64,000 nucleotides of DNA from JALZAI01 sp038212215 (GCA_038212215.1 JBBQUT010000001.1:248001-312000), one strand, 5' to 3'. Counted from the first letter of the stretch, positions 17,894 to 27,620 are shown. The notes: a model not told the origin generated them from the letters alone. Program-made: numbers and translations.

Positions 17894-18873
17894 GCCGCAC
17901 AGGGTGGGCGTGGGCGCGCCTGCTGGGTGGCGTCGCGATCCTCGCTGTCCTGATCGAGCGCGTCGGCGCGGCGCCGTTCCTGCGCGGCATCCGGAGGGTC
18001 GACGGATGGTCGTTGGCGGCCGCGGGGGCAATCGCCGTCGTGACCACGCTGTGTTGCGCGTGGCGCTGGAGTCTCGTCGCGCGCGGCCTTGGCATCGCTG
18101 TGCCGCTGCGCACGGCGATTGCCGCGTGCTACCGCTCGCAGTTGGTGAACCTGACTGTGCCCGGCGGCATCGTCGGCGACGTCCATCGCGCAGTGGTGCA
18201 CGGGCGGGACGTGGCTGACGTCGGTCGTGCGGTGCGGGCCGTCGGCTGGGAACGCTCGGCGGGCCAGGCGGTCCAGGCCGCGCTGACGATGACCGTGCTG
18301 CTCGCTGTGCCGTCGCCGGCACGGTCGGCAACGCCGGTGGTCGCGCTGGTGGTGGCCGCAATCGCGGCGCTCGGCACGGCGCTACTGCTACTCCCACGCG
18401 ACGGGCCCTCGCGGCGGGCGCGGGCACTACGCGCGGCCCGTGCGGACCTCGCAGCGGGCCTACTCACTCGGCGGGCGTGGCCCGGTGTCGTGTCCGCGTC
18501 GGCCGTCGCCGTCGCCGGCCACACCGCGACGTTCCTGATCGCAGCGCGCGCGGCAGGCGTGACGGCGTCAACTGCTACGTTGCTGCCGCTGGCGCTGCTG
18601 GTGTTGCTGGCGATGAGCGTGCCGCTCAACATCCTCGGCTGGGGGCCGCGCGAGGGCGCTGCTGCATGGGCATTCGGCGCCGCGGGCCTGGGCGCGGCCC
18701 AGGGCATCGCTACCGCGGTGGTGTACGGCGTGCTGACGCTGGTCGCCAGCCTGCCTGGTGCGCTCGTCATGGTTACCGCTTGGCGGCACCGCCGCAAGCC
18801 CGCGCCGAGCCCGCCTGAGGTGTCCCCGCGCCCGGTCGCCGCGCTCTGCCCGGAAATCGCCGGCCGTGGCTGA
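17890..18873 (+). CDS. lysylphosphatidylglycerol-synthase-TM / flippase-like membrane protein (UPF0104)
   Basis: A 327-residue integral membrane protein of about 8 TM helices. The N-terminal run (WARLLGGVAILAVLIERV), the conserved RSQLVNLTVPGGIVGDVHRA loop and the C-terminal GWGPREGAAAWAF motif are those of the AglD/MprF-like flippase domain; there is no aminoacyl-transfer domain. ATG 17890 overlaps the glycosyltransferase stop and the C-terminus overlaps the RibD-type gene by 8 nt. By analogy it could move a lipid-linked or glycosylated product across the membrane. That role is inference from context. Confidence 0.85.
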   Translation: MSRTGWAWARLLGGVAILAVLIERVGAAPFLRGIRRVDGWSLAAAGAIAVVTTLCCAWRWSLVARGLGIAVPLRTAIAACYRSQLVNLTVPGGIVGDVHRAVVHGRDVADVGRAVRAVGWERSAGQAVQAALTMTVLLAVPSPARSATPVVALVVAAIAALGTALLLLPRDGPSRRARALRAARADLAAGLLTRRAWPGVVSASAVAVAGHTATFLIAARAAGVTASTATLLPLALLVLLAMSVPLNILGWGPREGAAAWAFGAAGLGAAQGIATAVVYGVLTLVASLPGALVMVTAWRHRRKPAPSPPEVSPRPVAALCPEIAGRG

Positions 18874-19555
18874 TCGCCCCTACACGCTGCTGAGCTGCAG
18901 CACGTCGATGGACGGCTTCATTGACAGTTCGACCTGCAGCCGCCTCGCTCTTTCCAACGACGAGGACTTCGATCGGGTGGACGCCGTGCGCGCTGCGAGT
19001 GACGCGGTGCTGGTCGGCGCGGTCACCGTGCGCAACGACAATCCGCGGTTGTTGGTGCGCTCGCCCGAGCGCCGGGCCGAGCGTGTCGCCCGTGGCAAGC
19101 CGGATTCGCCGACGAAGGTGACCGTGACGAGCCGGGCCCAGCTGGATCCATGCGCGAATTTCTTCACGGCCGGCGAGGTCGAAAAGATCGTTTACTGCGC
19201 CAGCGCGACAGTGGCCGATGCCAGCGATCGCCTCGGTCGGGTGGCGACGGTCGTCGACGGCGGCGAGCCGGTGGATATGCGCTGGATGAGCCAGGATCTC
19301 TACGCCCGAGGCGTGCGGCGGCTGATGGTCGAGGGTGGCGAGGCGGTGCACACCCAGTTCCTGACTGCGGACCTGGCCGACGAACTGCATCTCGTGCTCG
19401 CCCCGTTCTTCGTCGGCGACCTGGGGGTGCGTCGCTTCGTCCGCGGCGGGCATTTTCCGTGGAATCCGGACCGGCACGCGACGCTCGCGGATGTCTGCCG
19501 GATCGGCGACGTCGTGCTGCTGCGATACGCATTGTCGGACCGGTTCGGCGATTGA
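18866..19555 (+). CDS. RibD C-terminal / dihydrofolate-reductase-fold reductase
   Basis: A 229-residue stand-alone RibD_C domain. It shows the family pattern STSMDGFID at the N-terminus, VRAASDAVLVGAVTVRNDNPRL near residue 50 (NADPH-binding region), and LMVEGGEAVHTQFL near 155. There is no deaminase domain, so it is not a full RibD. RibD_C proteins reduce ribosylamino-pyrimidines or pterin-like substrates, which fits a pathway containing a PTPS homologue. The GTG start lies inside the preceding gene (8-nt overlap). It is the last gene of the operon. Confidence 0.85.
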   Translation: MADRPYTLLSCSTSMDGFIDSSTCSRLALSNDEDFDRVDAVRAASDAVLVGAVTVRNDNPRLLVRSPERRAERVARGKPDSPTKVTVTSRAQLDPCANFFTAGEVEKIVYCASATVADASDRLGRVATVVDGGEPVDMRWMSQDLYARGVRRLMVEGGEAVHTQFLTADLADELHLVLAPFFVGDLGVRRFVRGGHFPWNPDRHATLADVCRIGDVVLLRYALSDRFGD

Positions 19556-19657
19556 GCGACTCCGCAGGCTTGACCCGCGGCAACCGGTCATTGATCTGGG
19601 TGGTCAGGGGTCACTAGCTGCATGAAGGTCGCTCCGCGGCTCGCCCCGCAGCGCTGC

Positions 19658-21516
19658 TCAGCCGAGCAGCTCGTCGACGAAGCACCAGCGCCACGCCTCA
19701 CCCGGCTCGATGCTGCGCATGACCGGGTGCTCGCTGTCGAGATAGTGCAGCGAGGCATGCTTGCCGACGGAGGAGTCGCAGCACCCGACATGGCCGCACC
19801 CCAGACACAGCCGCAGGTGCACCCAGTGGGTGCCATCCCGCAGGCATTCCTCACAGCCGTCGGGAGTGTTCGCCTTCATCACCCGCGGCGCGTCCTGGAG
19901 ATGCTCGCAGTCGCCTGCCCGCCGTTCGGAGGTCACCAGCTCGTCGTCAAGGCGTGCGGCGGCGTCCTCGATGCGATCGAGCAGCGACTCCTCGAGGTCG
20001 ATCGAGGACAGGGCCGAGCGCAGCACCTCGTCGTCGTACACACCACGGTCGCGGGCTTCCAGGATCGAACCGCGCTCGGCCGCGAGCATCTGCATCCGCA
20101 GCCGGCGGTAGACCGCGCCCGGCGGTTCGATCTCGGACTGCGAGCGGCCGAGCTGCTCCCAGATGTTGTTGCTGCGCCGGGTAGCGCGCTCACGCAACTG
20201 GTCGATGACTTCCGGCGGGTCGTCGTTCTTGCGGAGTTGGTCAAGGACGGCCAGCCCGGCGTTGGCGGCATTGGTGACCAGCCCGGCGGCCTGCAGCGCG
20301 TCCTCGGCGGCGTCGGGTCCGGACAGCTTCAGGCGCCGCACCAGCCACGGCAGCGTGAGCCCGTGCAGCAGCAACGTGCCCGCGACCACGGTGAACGCGG
20401 CCAGCGCGAGGATGCCACTGAACGCGGTGTCAGCCGGCAGCAGGAACACCGCGGCTAGGGTGACGACCCCCCGCATGCCCGACCACGACACCACGGCCGC
20501 CGCCGCCCAGGACCAGCTGCTGCCGCGCAGCAAGCGGGTCACGCCGGTGCTCGCGACCACCCAGATGACGCGAGCTGCGATCGTCGCCACGAGGATGGCG
20601 GCGCACACCAGCCCGATGCGCGGCCACGACAGCGTCTGGGTACGCACGCTGGAGAGCAGGGTGCGAATCTGCAACCCGATGAGCAGGAAGACCACGTTCT
20701 CGAGCAGGAACTGCACGGTGCGCCAGTTGACGTTCTCGGCGATGCGGGAACTGGCCGACTGGAGTACCGGTGCCTTGTGCCCGAGGATCAGCCCGGTCAC
20801 CACCACCGCGAGCACACCGGACGCCTTGATTTCCTCGGCGGGCAGGAAGGCGATGTAGGGCGCCGCGAAGGACAGCGTGGTGTCCAGCACCGGGTCGTCG
20901 ATGCGCTTGCGTACCAGCGCCAGGACGAACGCGGCGGCGAGCCCCACCAGCACCCCGCCCCCGGCCGCGCGCACGAAATCCCAACCCACCTGCCACGGAG
21001 TGATCGTCGTCGTCAGGGCGGCGATGGCCGTGTTCAGTGCGACCAGCGCGGTCGCGTCGTTGACCAGGCTTTCGCCCTCGAGGATCGAGACGATGCGCCG
21101 CGGCATCCCGACGCGGCGGCCCACGGTGGTCGCCGCGACCGCGTCCGGTGGCGCGACCACGGCACCGAGCGCGAAACCCGCGGCCAGCCCAGCCCCGGGA
21201 CGATCCACCATGCGACCACGCCGACGGCGAGCGCCGAGAAGGCGACGGCGCCTACCGACAGCAGTGCAATGGCGCGCCGATTCGCGCGGATATCGACCAG
21301 CGACGTGCGGATTGCCGCGGCGTAGAGCAGCGGGGGTAAGAGCCCGACCAGGACCAGGTCGGGTGTGAGAGCGATCTCGAGGACGTTCGGGACGAAGGAC
21401 AACCCGACACCGACGACCACCAGCAGTAGCGGCTCGGACCAACCCATCCGCCGGGCGCCGGCGGCGACGAAACCGACGACGGCAACCAGCGCGAGGATGT
21501 CGACGGCGGCGTGCAC
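19658..21516 (-). pseudogene. CPA1 Na+/H+ antiporter with C-terminal UBP zinc finger, frameshifted
   Basis: The reading frame from ATG 21516 encodes the N-terminal TM helices (VDILALVAVVGFVAAGARRM to VVAWWIVPGLG). The downstream frame takes over at about 21187-21195 with GLAAGFALGAVVAPPDAVAA and runs to 19658. Inserting one base in the CTGGGCTGG region restores a typical CPA1 sequence, including the PPDAVAA ion-site motif and EGESLVNDATALV. The cytoplasmic tail ends in a UBP-type zinc finger (CEHLQDAP, CEECLRDG, CLGCGHVGC, then histidines). Full length would be about 619 residues. It is either a real mutation or a one-base assembly error. Proton/sodium exchange at the cell membrane is the expected role. 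Confidence 0.8.
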
Positions 21517-21573
21517 CTCGTCATTGTCCTGGCAGCGTTCCAGGCGCGGTGCCTGGCCTTGTCGGCGCAGCGC

Positions 21574-22419
21574 CTATCGAGTGCTGACCTGGCTCGCCGG
21601 GGGAGCTGTGATCGACACTGGCGCGTCCAATTTGCTGAGGGTCACGATCGTGTCGGCGTGGGTACTGCCGACAGTGATCGACTCGGTGAGCTTGCGGGTG
21701 CGGCCCTGCTCATCGACGTACAGCTCGACCGGCAGGGTGGTGAGGCCGGACTTCTGCAGGGTTTGCTTCTGTTGAAATGACGACGGCAGCTTGGCGATAT
21801 TCACCACGATGCGGTAGTGGCCGACCTTCGCCCCGTCCAGAGTTTCGGTCCCGACGAGGTTGACCGAATTTGTCGCCGAAACGAGGATCGCCGCCGAGTC
21901 CACCCCGGTCTGCGCGCTCGCGCTCTTCAGCGACCCGGCCATAGCGCGCACGAGTGTGTTCGTCGAGTTTGCCGTCGCCAGCGTCCACGGCTTGGCCGCC
22001 TGGCGCTGCGAAGGTGGCAGCTTGACGTAGAGCTTGCCGCCCACGCTGAGCAGGGTGATCGAGCCGACACCCGGGATCTGTTCGTCAAAGGTGAAGTCCT
22101 TGACCGTGCCGTTGCTCAGGGCCTCATCGCCCCCGAGGCTGATGCTCTGCCCGCCTGAGCGCACCACGAAGGTGATATGTGCCGAGGTCAGCGACGCGGC
22201 ACCGGATTTGAGCAAGCTGGCGAGCGCGGCCGGCTGGATCGGAAAACCGCCTTGCGCGGTCGATGACGGCGACGTGGACGACGGCGACGTGGACGACGGC
22301 GGCGTAGCCGAGCCGGTCGGCGCGGCCTTGCCGCTGGTCGAGCTCGAGCACCCGCTCAGTGCGACGACGAGTGCGGCGGTCGCGACGAGCCAGGTCAGGC
22401 CTGAGCGAGTTTTGGTCAT
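21574..22419 (-). CDS. LppX/LprAFG-family lipoprotein 1
   Basis: A 281-residue predicted lipoprotein. The signal peptide ends in the lipobox LSGC (Cys24), followed by a Ser/Thr/Pro linker and a domain with the LppX_LprAFG pattern (SAHITFVVRSGGQ, FDEQIPGVGSITLL.GGKLYVKLP, then VDEQGRTRKLTESI). Members bind acylated lipids in a hydrophobic cavity and move them between membrane and envelope. It is paralogous to the protein at 22730-23500 along its length. The linker is encoded by repeats of GACGGCGACGTG (about 22265-22300), which can vary in number. Confidence 0.82.
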   Translation of the reverse strand: MTKTRSGLTWLVATAALVVALSGCSSSTSGKAAPTGSATPPSSTSPSSTSPSSTAQGGFPIQPAALASLLKSGAASLTSAHITFVVRSGGQSISLGGDEALSNGTVKDFTFDEQIPGVGSITLLSVGGKLYVKLPPSQRQAAKPWTLATANSTNTLVRAMAGSLKSASAQTGVDSAAILVSATNSVNLVGTETLDGAKVGHYRIVVNIAKLPSSFQQKQTLQKSGLTTLPVELYVDEQGRTRKLTESITVGSTHADTIVTLSKLDAPVSITAPPASQVSTR

Positions 22420-22491
22420 GAATAGAGTCCCTACCCTGTAGCGCTCGGCTACCCGGGCGACTCCCGACGGTACCTCAGCCCGCGACGGTGC

Positions 22492-22710
22492 TCAGCCGCT
22501 CACATCGCGCACGTGGTGCTCGAGGTCGTGCAGAAAATACTTGGCCAGCGTCTCGACGGTGAAGACCGAGCCATTCGACCTTCGGCCGGGATTCGCCACG
22601 TCGTCCACCCGCACCGACGCGGCGTCGAACCCGCATTCCCGGCAGGGACGATCGAGCACCCAGGTCCAGTCCTTCGCGTCCGACTCGGGTGCGGCTGGTT
22701 CACCTCTCAT
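22492..22710 (-). pseudogene. DinB-like protein with internal deletion
   Basis: A 72-residue frame joining two conserved ends of a common actinobacterial DinB-like (about 170-residue) protein. The N-terminal KDWTWVLDRPCRECGFDAA is followed directly by the C-terminal GRRSNGSVFTVETLAKYFLHDLEHH. The middle of about 95 residues, which would carry the helical-bundle core and metal-binding histidines, is missing, and the frame is kept. The product is probably non-functional as a DinB enzyme. It sits between two paralogous lipoprotein genes. Confidence 0.55.
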
Positions 22711-22729
22711 CCGCGCAACGCTAGCGGCG

Positions 22730-23500
22730 TCAATCGGTTGCGATCCGAGCGCGGGGCGGCGCCTTGACCGACACCGGGGCGTCGAACTGGCGCAAGCGCA
22801 CCTCGGTGTCGATCGTCACACCGTGCACCGCGATCTGGTCGGTGATCAAGCGCGGACGACCCCGCCCATCGACCCACACCTCCGCGGGCATCGACGACAC
22901 CCCTGCCGCGATCAACGCGTCGCGATCCGGATAGGCCCGGGGCAGCCGCCGGAGGGCCACCGCCAGCGCGTAGTGACTGGTCGCTGTTGCGTCCAGGCGC
23001 TGGTGGCCCAAGAAGCGCAGCCGCGTCGTCGCACGGGCGAACAGCACGCCGAGCGACAGCGCGGCGGTGCGCACGGATTTGTGCAGCGGCGCGTAGATGC
23101 TGCGCACCACACTGCTGGAGGAGTCCGGGCGTACCAGTACCCAGTCCTTCTCGGACGTGCGCTGCGTCAGCGGCAGCCGCGCGTAGTAAACACCGTCCTT
23201 GATCACCAGGCTCAGCGCGCCGAAGTCCGGGATGGTCTCGGTGAGCGCGACGTCGGTGACCACGCCGTTGCGCACGACCTCCTGCCCGAATGCGGTCAGG
23301 CTGCGCCGCGACGTCGTCACGCTCAGCGACACCTCGAGCGAGCGCAACGACCGGATGCCCCGCGCAATGAAGGCGCTGAGTTGGGCGGACGTCGAAGGTA
23401 GCCCGCCGCCCGCCCGCGGCGTGCCGGACTGGGTGTGCGAACACCCAGCCATGACCACCACGCAAAGCGCGGCGGCGACGGCGGCCCGGGTGGTTTTCAT
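22730..23500 (-). CDS. LppX/LprAFG-family lipoprotein 2
   Basis: A 256-residue predicted lipoprotein with lipobox MAGC (Cys20) after VAAALCVVVM. The mature domain follows the same strand order as the neighbour at 21574-22419: a FIARGIRSLRSLEVSLSV start, ETIPDFGALSLVIKDGVYYARLP in the middle, and VWVDGRGRPRLITDQI near the end. The two are therefore likely ancient duplicates. Lipid binding or transport in the envelope is the family role. The stop is 19 nt before the DinB-like remnant. Confidence 0.8.
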   Translation of the reverse strand: MKTTRAAVAAALCVVVMAGCSHTQSGTPRAGGGLPSTSAQLSAFIARGIRSLRSLEVSLSVTTSRRSLTAFGQEVVRNGVVTDVALTETIPDFGALSLVIKDGVYYARLPLTQRTSEKDWVLVRPDSSSSVVRSIYAPLHKSVRTAALSLGVLFARATTRLRFLGHQRLDATATSHYALAVALRRLPRAYPDRDALIAAGVSSMPAEVWVDGRGRPRLITDQIAVHGVTIDTEVRLRQFDAPVSVKAPPRARIATD

Positions 23501-23503
23501 GCG

Positions 23504-25153
23504 CTAAAGCGGTCGCAACAGATCGTCGGCGTCGACGATGGTGTACGAGTAACCCTGCTCGGCGAGGAAGCGCTGGCGGTGCGCTGCGTACTCCGCGTCC
23601 AGCGTGTCGCGTGCGACCACGGTGTAGAAGTGCGCCTGCCGACCGTCATGCTTGGGGCGCAGCACCCGCCCGAGCCGCTGCGCCTCCTCCTGCCGTGATC
23701 CGAAAGTCCCGCTGATCTGCACCGCGACCGCGGCCTCGGGCAGGTCGATGGAGAAGTTGGCGACCTTGCTGACGACCAGCACGCGCTGCTCGCCGCGGCG
23801 GAATTCGTCGTAGAGCCGCTCGCGTTCCTTGTTGGACGTGGAGCCCTGGATGATCGGTGCGCCGTCGAGCTCGGCTGAGACGTCGTCGAGCTGGTCGAGG
23901 TAGGCGCCGATCACGAGGACCTGATCGTTGGGGTGGTTCTCGACGATCTGCCGGATGACCGGCAACTTGGTGCGCGCAGTCGCTGCGAGCTTGTAGCGAT
24001 CCTCGGGCTCGGCGGTGGCGTAGTTCATCCGCTCGGCGTCGGTCAGCTGCACGCGGACCTCGGTGCAGTCGGCCGGCGCGATCCAGCCCTGGTTCTCGAT
24101 GTCCTTCCAGGGGGCGTCGTAGCGTTTGGGCCCGATCAGGCTGAACACGTCGCCCTCACGGCCGTCCTCACGGATCAGGGTGGCCGTCAGGCCGAGCCGA
24201 CGGCGGGACTGCAGGTCAGCGGTGAGCCGGAAGATCGGAGCGGGCAGCAGGTGGACCTCGTCGTACACGATCAGGCCCCAGTCGCGGCTGTCGAACAGCT
24301 CCAGGTGGCGGTACTCGCCCTTGCGTCGCGTGGTCATCACCTGATACGTCGCGATCGTGACCGGACGGATCTCCTTCTTCTCACCGCTGTACTCGCCGAT
24401 CTCTTCCTCGGTGAGCGTGGTGCGCGCGATCAGCTCGCGCTTCCACTGCCGCCCCGCGACGGTGTTGGTCACCAGGATCAACGTGGTCGCCTTCGCCTCG
24501 GCCATCGCCGCTGCGCCCACCAGGGTCTTACCCGCACCGCACGGCAGCACCACGACGCCCGAACCGCCCGCCCAGAACATCTCGACGGCCTGGCGCTGGT
24601 AGCTGCGCAGCTCCCAGTCGTCCAGGCGCAATTCGATCGGGTGCGCTTCGCCGTTGACGTAACCGGCGAGGTCCTCGGCGGGCCAGCCGACCTTGAGCAG
24701 GGCCTGCTTGAGCCGGCCCCGCTCGGACGGGTGGACCTGCACCGTGTCCTGATCCAACCGCGCGCCCAGCATCGGGTTGATCTTCTTCTGCCGGATGACT
24801 TCTTCGAGCACGGCGCGATCGAGGCTGACCAATACCAGCCCGTGCACCGGATGCTTGACCAACTGCAGGCGGCCGTAGCGGTCCATCGTGTCGGCGACGT
24901 CGACGAGCAGGGCATGCGGGACGGCGTAGCGGCTGTAGCGCACCAGCGCGTCGACGACCTGTTCCGCGTCGTGGCCGGCGGCGCGCGCGTTCCACAGCCC
25001 GAGTGGCGTCAGCCGGTAGGTGTGCACGTGTTCCGGGGAGCGTTCCAGCTCAGCGAACGGGGCGATCGCGGCCCTGGCCTCGGCGGACTGCGGATGATCC
25101 ACTTCGAGCAGCAGGGTCTTGTCGGACTGGACGATCAGCGGTCCGTCGGTCAC
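23504..25153 (-). CDS. DNA repair helicase XPB-like
   Basis: A 549-residue SF2 helicase of the bacterial XPB/Ercc3 type, a 3'-5' DNA helicase linked to nucleotide excision repair. Walker A is VLPCGAGKTLVG (residues 202-213), the box II motif is DEVH (298-301), motif III is LTATLIRED, and motif VI is QEEAQRLGRVLRPK. The N-terminal damage-recognition-like domain precedes them. GTG 25153 with GGAG upstream gives the usual MTDGPLIVQSDKTLLLEVDH start, so the longer frame to 25444 is rejected. It is followed upstream (same strand) by its usual partner, the helicase-associated protein. Confidence 0.95.
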   Translation of the reverse strand: MTDGPLIVQSDKTLLLEVDHPQSAEARAAIAPFAELERSPEHVHTYRLTPLGLWNARAAGHDAEQVVDALVRYSRYAVPHALLVDVADTMDRYGRLQLVKHPVHGLVLVSLDRAVLEEVIRQKKINPMLGARLDQDTVQVHPSERGRLKQALLKVGWPAEDLAGYVNGEAHPIELRLDDWELRSYQRQAVEMFWAGGSGVVVLPCGAGKTLVGAAAMAEAKATTLILVTNTVAGRQWKRELIARTTLTEEEIGEYSGEKKEIRPVTIATYQVMTTRRKGEYRHLELFDSRDWGLIVYDEVHLLPAPIFRLTADLQSRRRLGLTATLIREDGREGDVFSLIGPKRYDAPWKDIENQGWIAPADCTEVRVQLTDAERMNYATAEPEDRYKLAATARTKLPVIRQIVENHPNDQVLVIGAYLDQLDDVSAELDGAPIIQGSTSNKERERLYDEFRRGEQRVLVVSKVANFSIDLPEAAVAVQISGTFGSRQEEAQRLGRVLRPKHDGRQAHFYTVVARDTLDAEYAAHRQRFLAEQGYSYTIVDADDLLRPL

Positions 25154-25229
25154 GGTTCTCCAGAGCGGTTGGGGGCCAGTTGGCGGGCGACCCCTCATTA
25201 TCGCAAACCCCGGCGGGTTCGGCGCACCG

Positions 25230-27620
25230 TCAGACTGTGTCGTCGGCGCCCTCACCGAACACGCTGACCGCTGTGATCCGGTGCAGCGGAAAGGACCGCA
25301 GCGACCTGTCGCCGGGCTCGTGCCCGCGAACGACCCCGCCGGCCATCGAGATCGGCAACAATTGGTGACGGGTCTGTTGACCGTCTGTTCCCGCGACCTC
25401 GAGCAGAATCTGGCGGCCCTGCCGGATCGCGTCGCGCAACTCACCCATCATCGCCGCCGACGTCACGCCCGGCACCTGCTGCGCCAGGGCTGGCGCGCGC
25501 CGCGACATCTCGGTCAGCGCCTCGCCGGAGCGGACCCGCCGCACCAGCTCCGCGAGGTTGATCGCCGGATCGGCGGCCCTCGCGCTGCGCACGGCTCGTA
25601 GCGGCTGGCGCGACGGTGCCCGCGGCGCCTCGCCGTCCAGCGCGATCAGCTCGCCGTCGGGGGATTCTGCCGCCGGAGCGTAACCGGCGCCACGCAGCAG
25701 ATCGAGTACCCGGTGGACGGGCGCCGAGGACACCGCGACGGTCGCGGCGATGCGCCGCAGCTGCAACCCGGCAACCCCCCGGTCAGCGAGCACCCGGGCC
25801 AGCAGCGCTTCGTCGTCGCAGCGCAAGTAGGCCGTCGCCGTACCCGAACGCAGCGCCCCGTGCCGGCGTGACAGGTCGTCGATGAGGTATTGCAGCGCCT
25901 GGGGCACCGGCGTCCGCGACCGCTCGCTGATCATCGCAGCGATGTCGGAACCAGCACGTCCGGCATCCAGGGCACGGCGCAGCGAGGATTCAGTGACGCG
26001 ATAGACGCTGGCGCCGCCGCTGGATTCGAGGTCAGCGGTGAGGGCCAGCTCGGCGGCGAGCTCGGCGCTCGGCGGGCCGGGGACGACGATCGTCAGGTCC
26101 GGCTGCACGAGGAAATACTCGACTGGCACGGGCATGGCGCCGGTGAGCACCTGATCGGCGACCTCGCGCGAGCCGGCGAGCAGGGTGCGGGAGTAGCCGG
26201 TGAGCCCGCCAGCCGCCGTGATCCCGAGCACGTCCGCTTCGGCGAGCACGGCATCGGCGAGCGGCCGCTGCCCGGCGGCCCGGCGCGGCGCCTGCCAGCT
26301 CAGCCGGTCCAGCACGGCCGCCCGCGACACCGGCGCGGCACCGGGTGCCAGCGCCGCCACGGTCGTCAGCACCAGCCGGCGCAGCGCCGGGATCGTGCCC
26401 CGCTCGGCGTCGGGGCCGAGCGCCGTGATCAGCCGGTCGCGTTCGCCGCGCTGGCCGACCAGGCTGGGCTGGCGGGTCATGGCGAGCCAGGCCAGCGCGA
26501 GCTCGCTCCAGCGGCGGGCCGACTTGTGCCTGCGCCAGATGTCGTACCCGGCCGTCGGCAGGTACACCGGCTGGATGCCGTGCGTGGCGTTGATCAGCCC
26601 GGCGGCCATCGCCACCTCGGCGATGAGAGCGGCGATTGGCTCGTCGAGCGCAAGCTCCTTCGCGGTGCGCCGCAATTCGCGCACCCCGATGCCACCGGCG
26701 CGTAGCTGCGCCGGCGGATGCGCCGCCCACGACTCGGCCAGCGCTTCGACCAGGCGCACAGTGTCCAGCACGGCCGTGGTCCCGCCGCGGTCGAGCTCGT
26801 CGGGCCTGCGTTCGCGGACCTCGATCGTTGGGGGCTCGGCGCCGACCGCACCGAACGGGGTCGCGCGAAGGGCCACGCCGACCTCGCGCGGCAGTTCCAC
26901 GTTCTGGGCGTCGATCGGGACAAGCAGCGCCTTGGCGATCAGCCGGTGCGGCGGCGCGAGTTCGGTGAGCGCTGTGCTGCGCTGCGCGTCGCGCACCCGG
27001 CCGACCGGCGGCCCGGCCGCGAGGCGGTCGAGCACGGCCCGCTCGGCCGGATCGGCCGACGCGAGCAGCCCCTCGAGCCGGTCCGGATCGGTAAGCACCT
27101 CGGCGATCGATGCGCTTGCCCGCGGTTGGGTGGCGGGCGGCAGGCCGAGCGCGCGCAGCACCGGCGCCAGTTGCACGTCGGGCACGTGCCGAAACAGCAC
27201 TACCGCCGGCCGGCCGAGGCCCGCGGGGTAAGTGCCCAGCGCATCGCGGACGGCCGGGACGATGTGTAGGTCATCGGCCTCGCCCCACACCAGGCCCAGG
27301 GCGGTGAGGTCGGCGGCCGCCGCGGTAATGCCCGCGCCGCCGACGAGCTGAATGACATCGGCGAGACGCACCGGATCGTCGGCGAGCGTGAGCAGCTCGA
27401 GGACCCGCAGCGTGAAGGCATTCAGGCCGTCGACCGCGCGCTGCACCGAGCTCCGCACGCCCAGCCGGCTGGCCAGTGCTGACAGGTCCGCGGGCGTCGG
27501 AAGCGCCAGTTCCGGACGGCGGCGCAACAGCTCGGCGAGTTCGGCGTCGGTGCGACCGCGCAGCCACCCGCTCAGCGACGTCGCGCGTGCCGCGGCACCC
27601 GTTTCGGTCGGTGCAGCCAC
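25230..27620 (-). CDS. helicase C-terminal (Helicase_C_3) domain protein, XPB partner
   Basis: A 796-residue protein with no Walker motifs. The N-terminal half is helical repeats (GWLRGRTDAELAELLRRRPE, winged-helix-like). The C-terminal about 250 residues carry the XPB/Ssl2-associated domain, including EYFLVQPDLTIVVPGPPS and LRRIAATVAVSSAPVHRVLDLL. In actinobacteria this gene is conserved next to the XPB helicase, as here with a 76-nt gap. It is thought to act with XPB in DNA repair; the mechanism is unknown. GTG 27620 starts the protein. Confidence 0.85.
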   Translation of the reverse strand: MAAPTETGAAARATSLSGWLRGRTDAELAELLRRRPELALPTPADLSALASRLGVRSSVQRAVDGLNAFTLRVLELLTLADDPVRLADVIQLVGGAGITAAAADLTALGLVWGEADDLHIVPAVRDALGTYPAGLGRPAVVLFRHVPDVQLAPVLRALGLPPATQPRASASIAEVLTDPDRLEGLLASADPAERAVLDRLAAGPPVGRVRDAQRSTALTELAPPHRLIAKALLVPIDAQNVELPREVGVALRATPFGAVGAEPPTIEVRERRPDELDRGGTTAVLDTVRLVEALAESWAAHPPAQLRAGGIGVRELRRTAKELALDEPIAALIAEVAMAAGLINATHGIQPVYLPTAGYDIWRRHKSARRWSELALAWLAMTRQPSLVGQRGERDRLITALGPDAERGTIPALRRLVLTTVAALAPGAAPVSRAAVLDRLSWQAPRRAAGQRPLADAVLAEADVLGITAAGGLTGYSRTLLAGSREVADQVLTGAMPVPVEYFLVQPDLTIVVPGPPSAELAAELALTADLESSGGASVYRVTESSLRRALDAGRAGSDIAAMISERSRTPVPQALQYLIDDLSRRHGALRSGTATAYLRCDDEALLARVLADRGVAGLQLRRIAATVAVSSAPVHRVLDLLRGAGYAPAAESPDGELIALDGEAPRAPSRQPLRAVRSARAADPAINLAELVRRVRSGEALTEMSRRAPALAQQVPGVTSAAMMGELRDAIRQGRQILLEVAGTDGQQTRHQLLPISMAGGVVRGHEPGDRSLRSFPLHRITAVSVFGEGADDTV

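Noticed and set aside
19658..21442. Single intact antiporter of 594 residues from the 21442 start
   Set aside because: Its first about 85 residues are basic nonsense; the genuine N-terminus is in another frame from 21516.
23933..25267. A 444-codon frame opposite the XPB helicase
   Set aside because: Antisense shadow; the helicase motifs on the other strand are complete.
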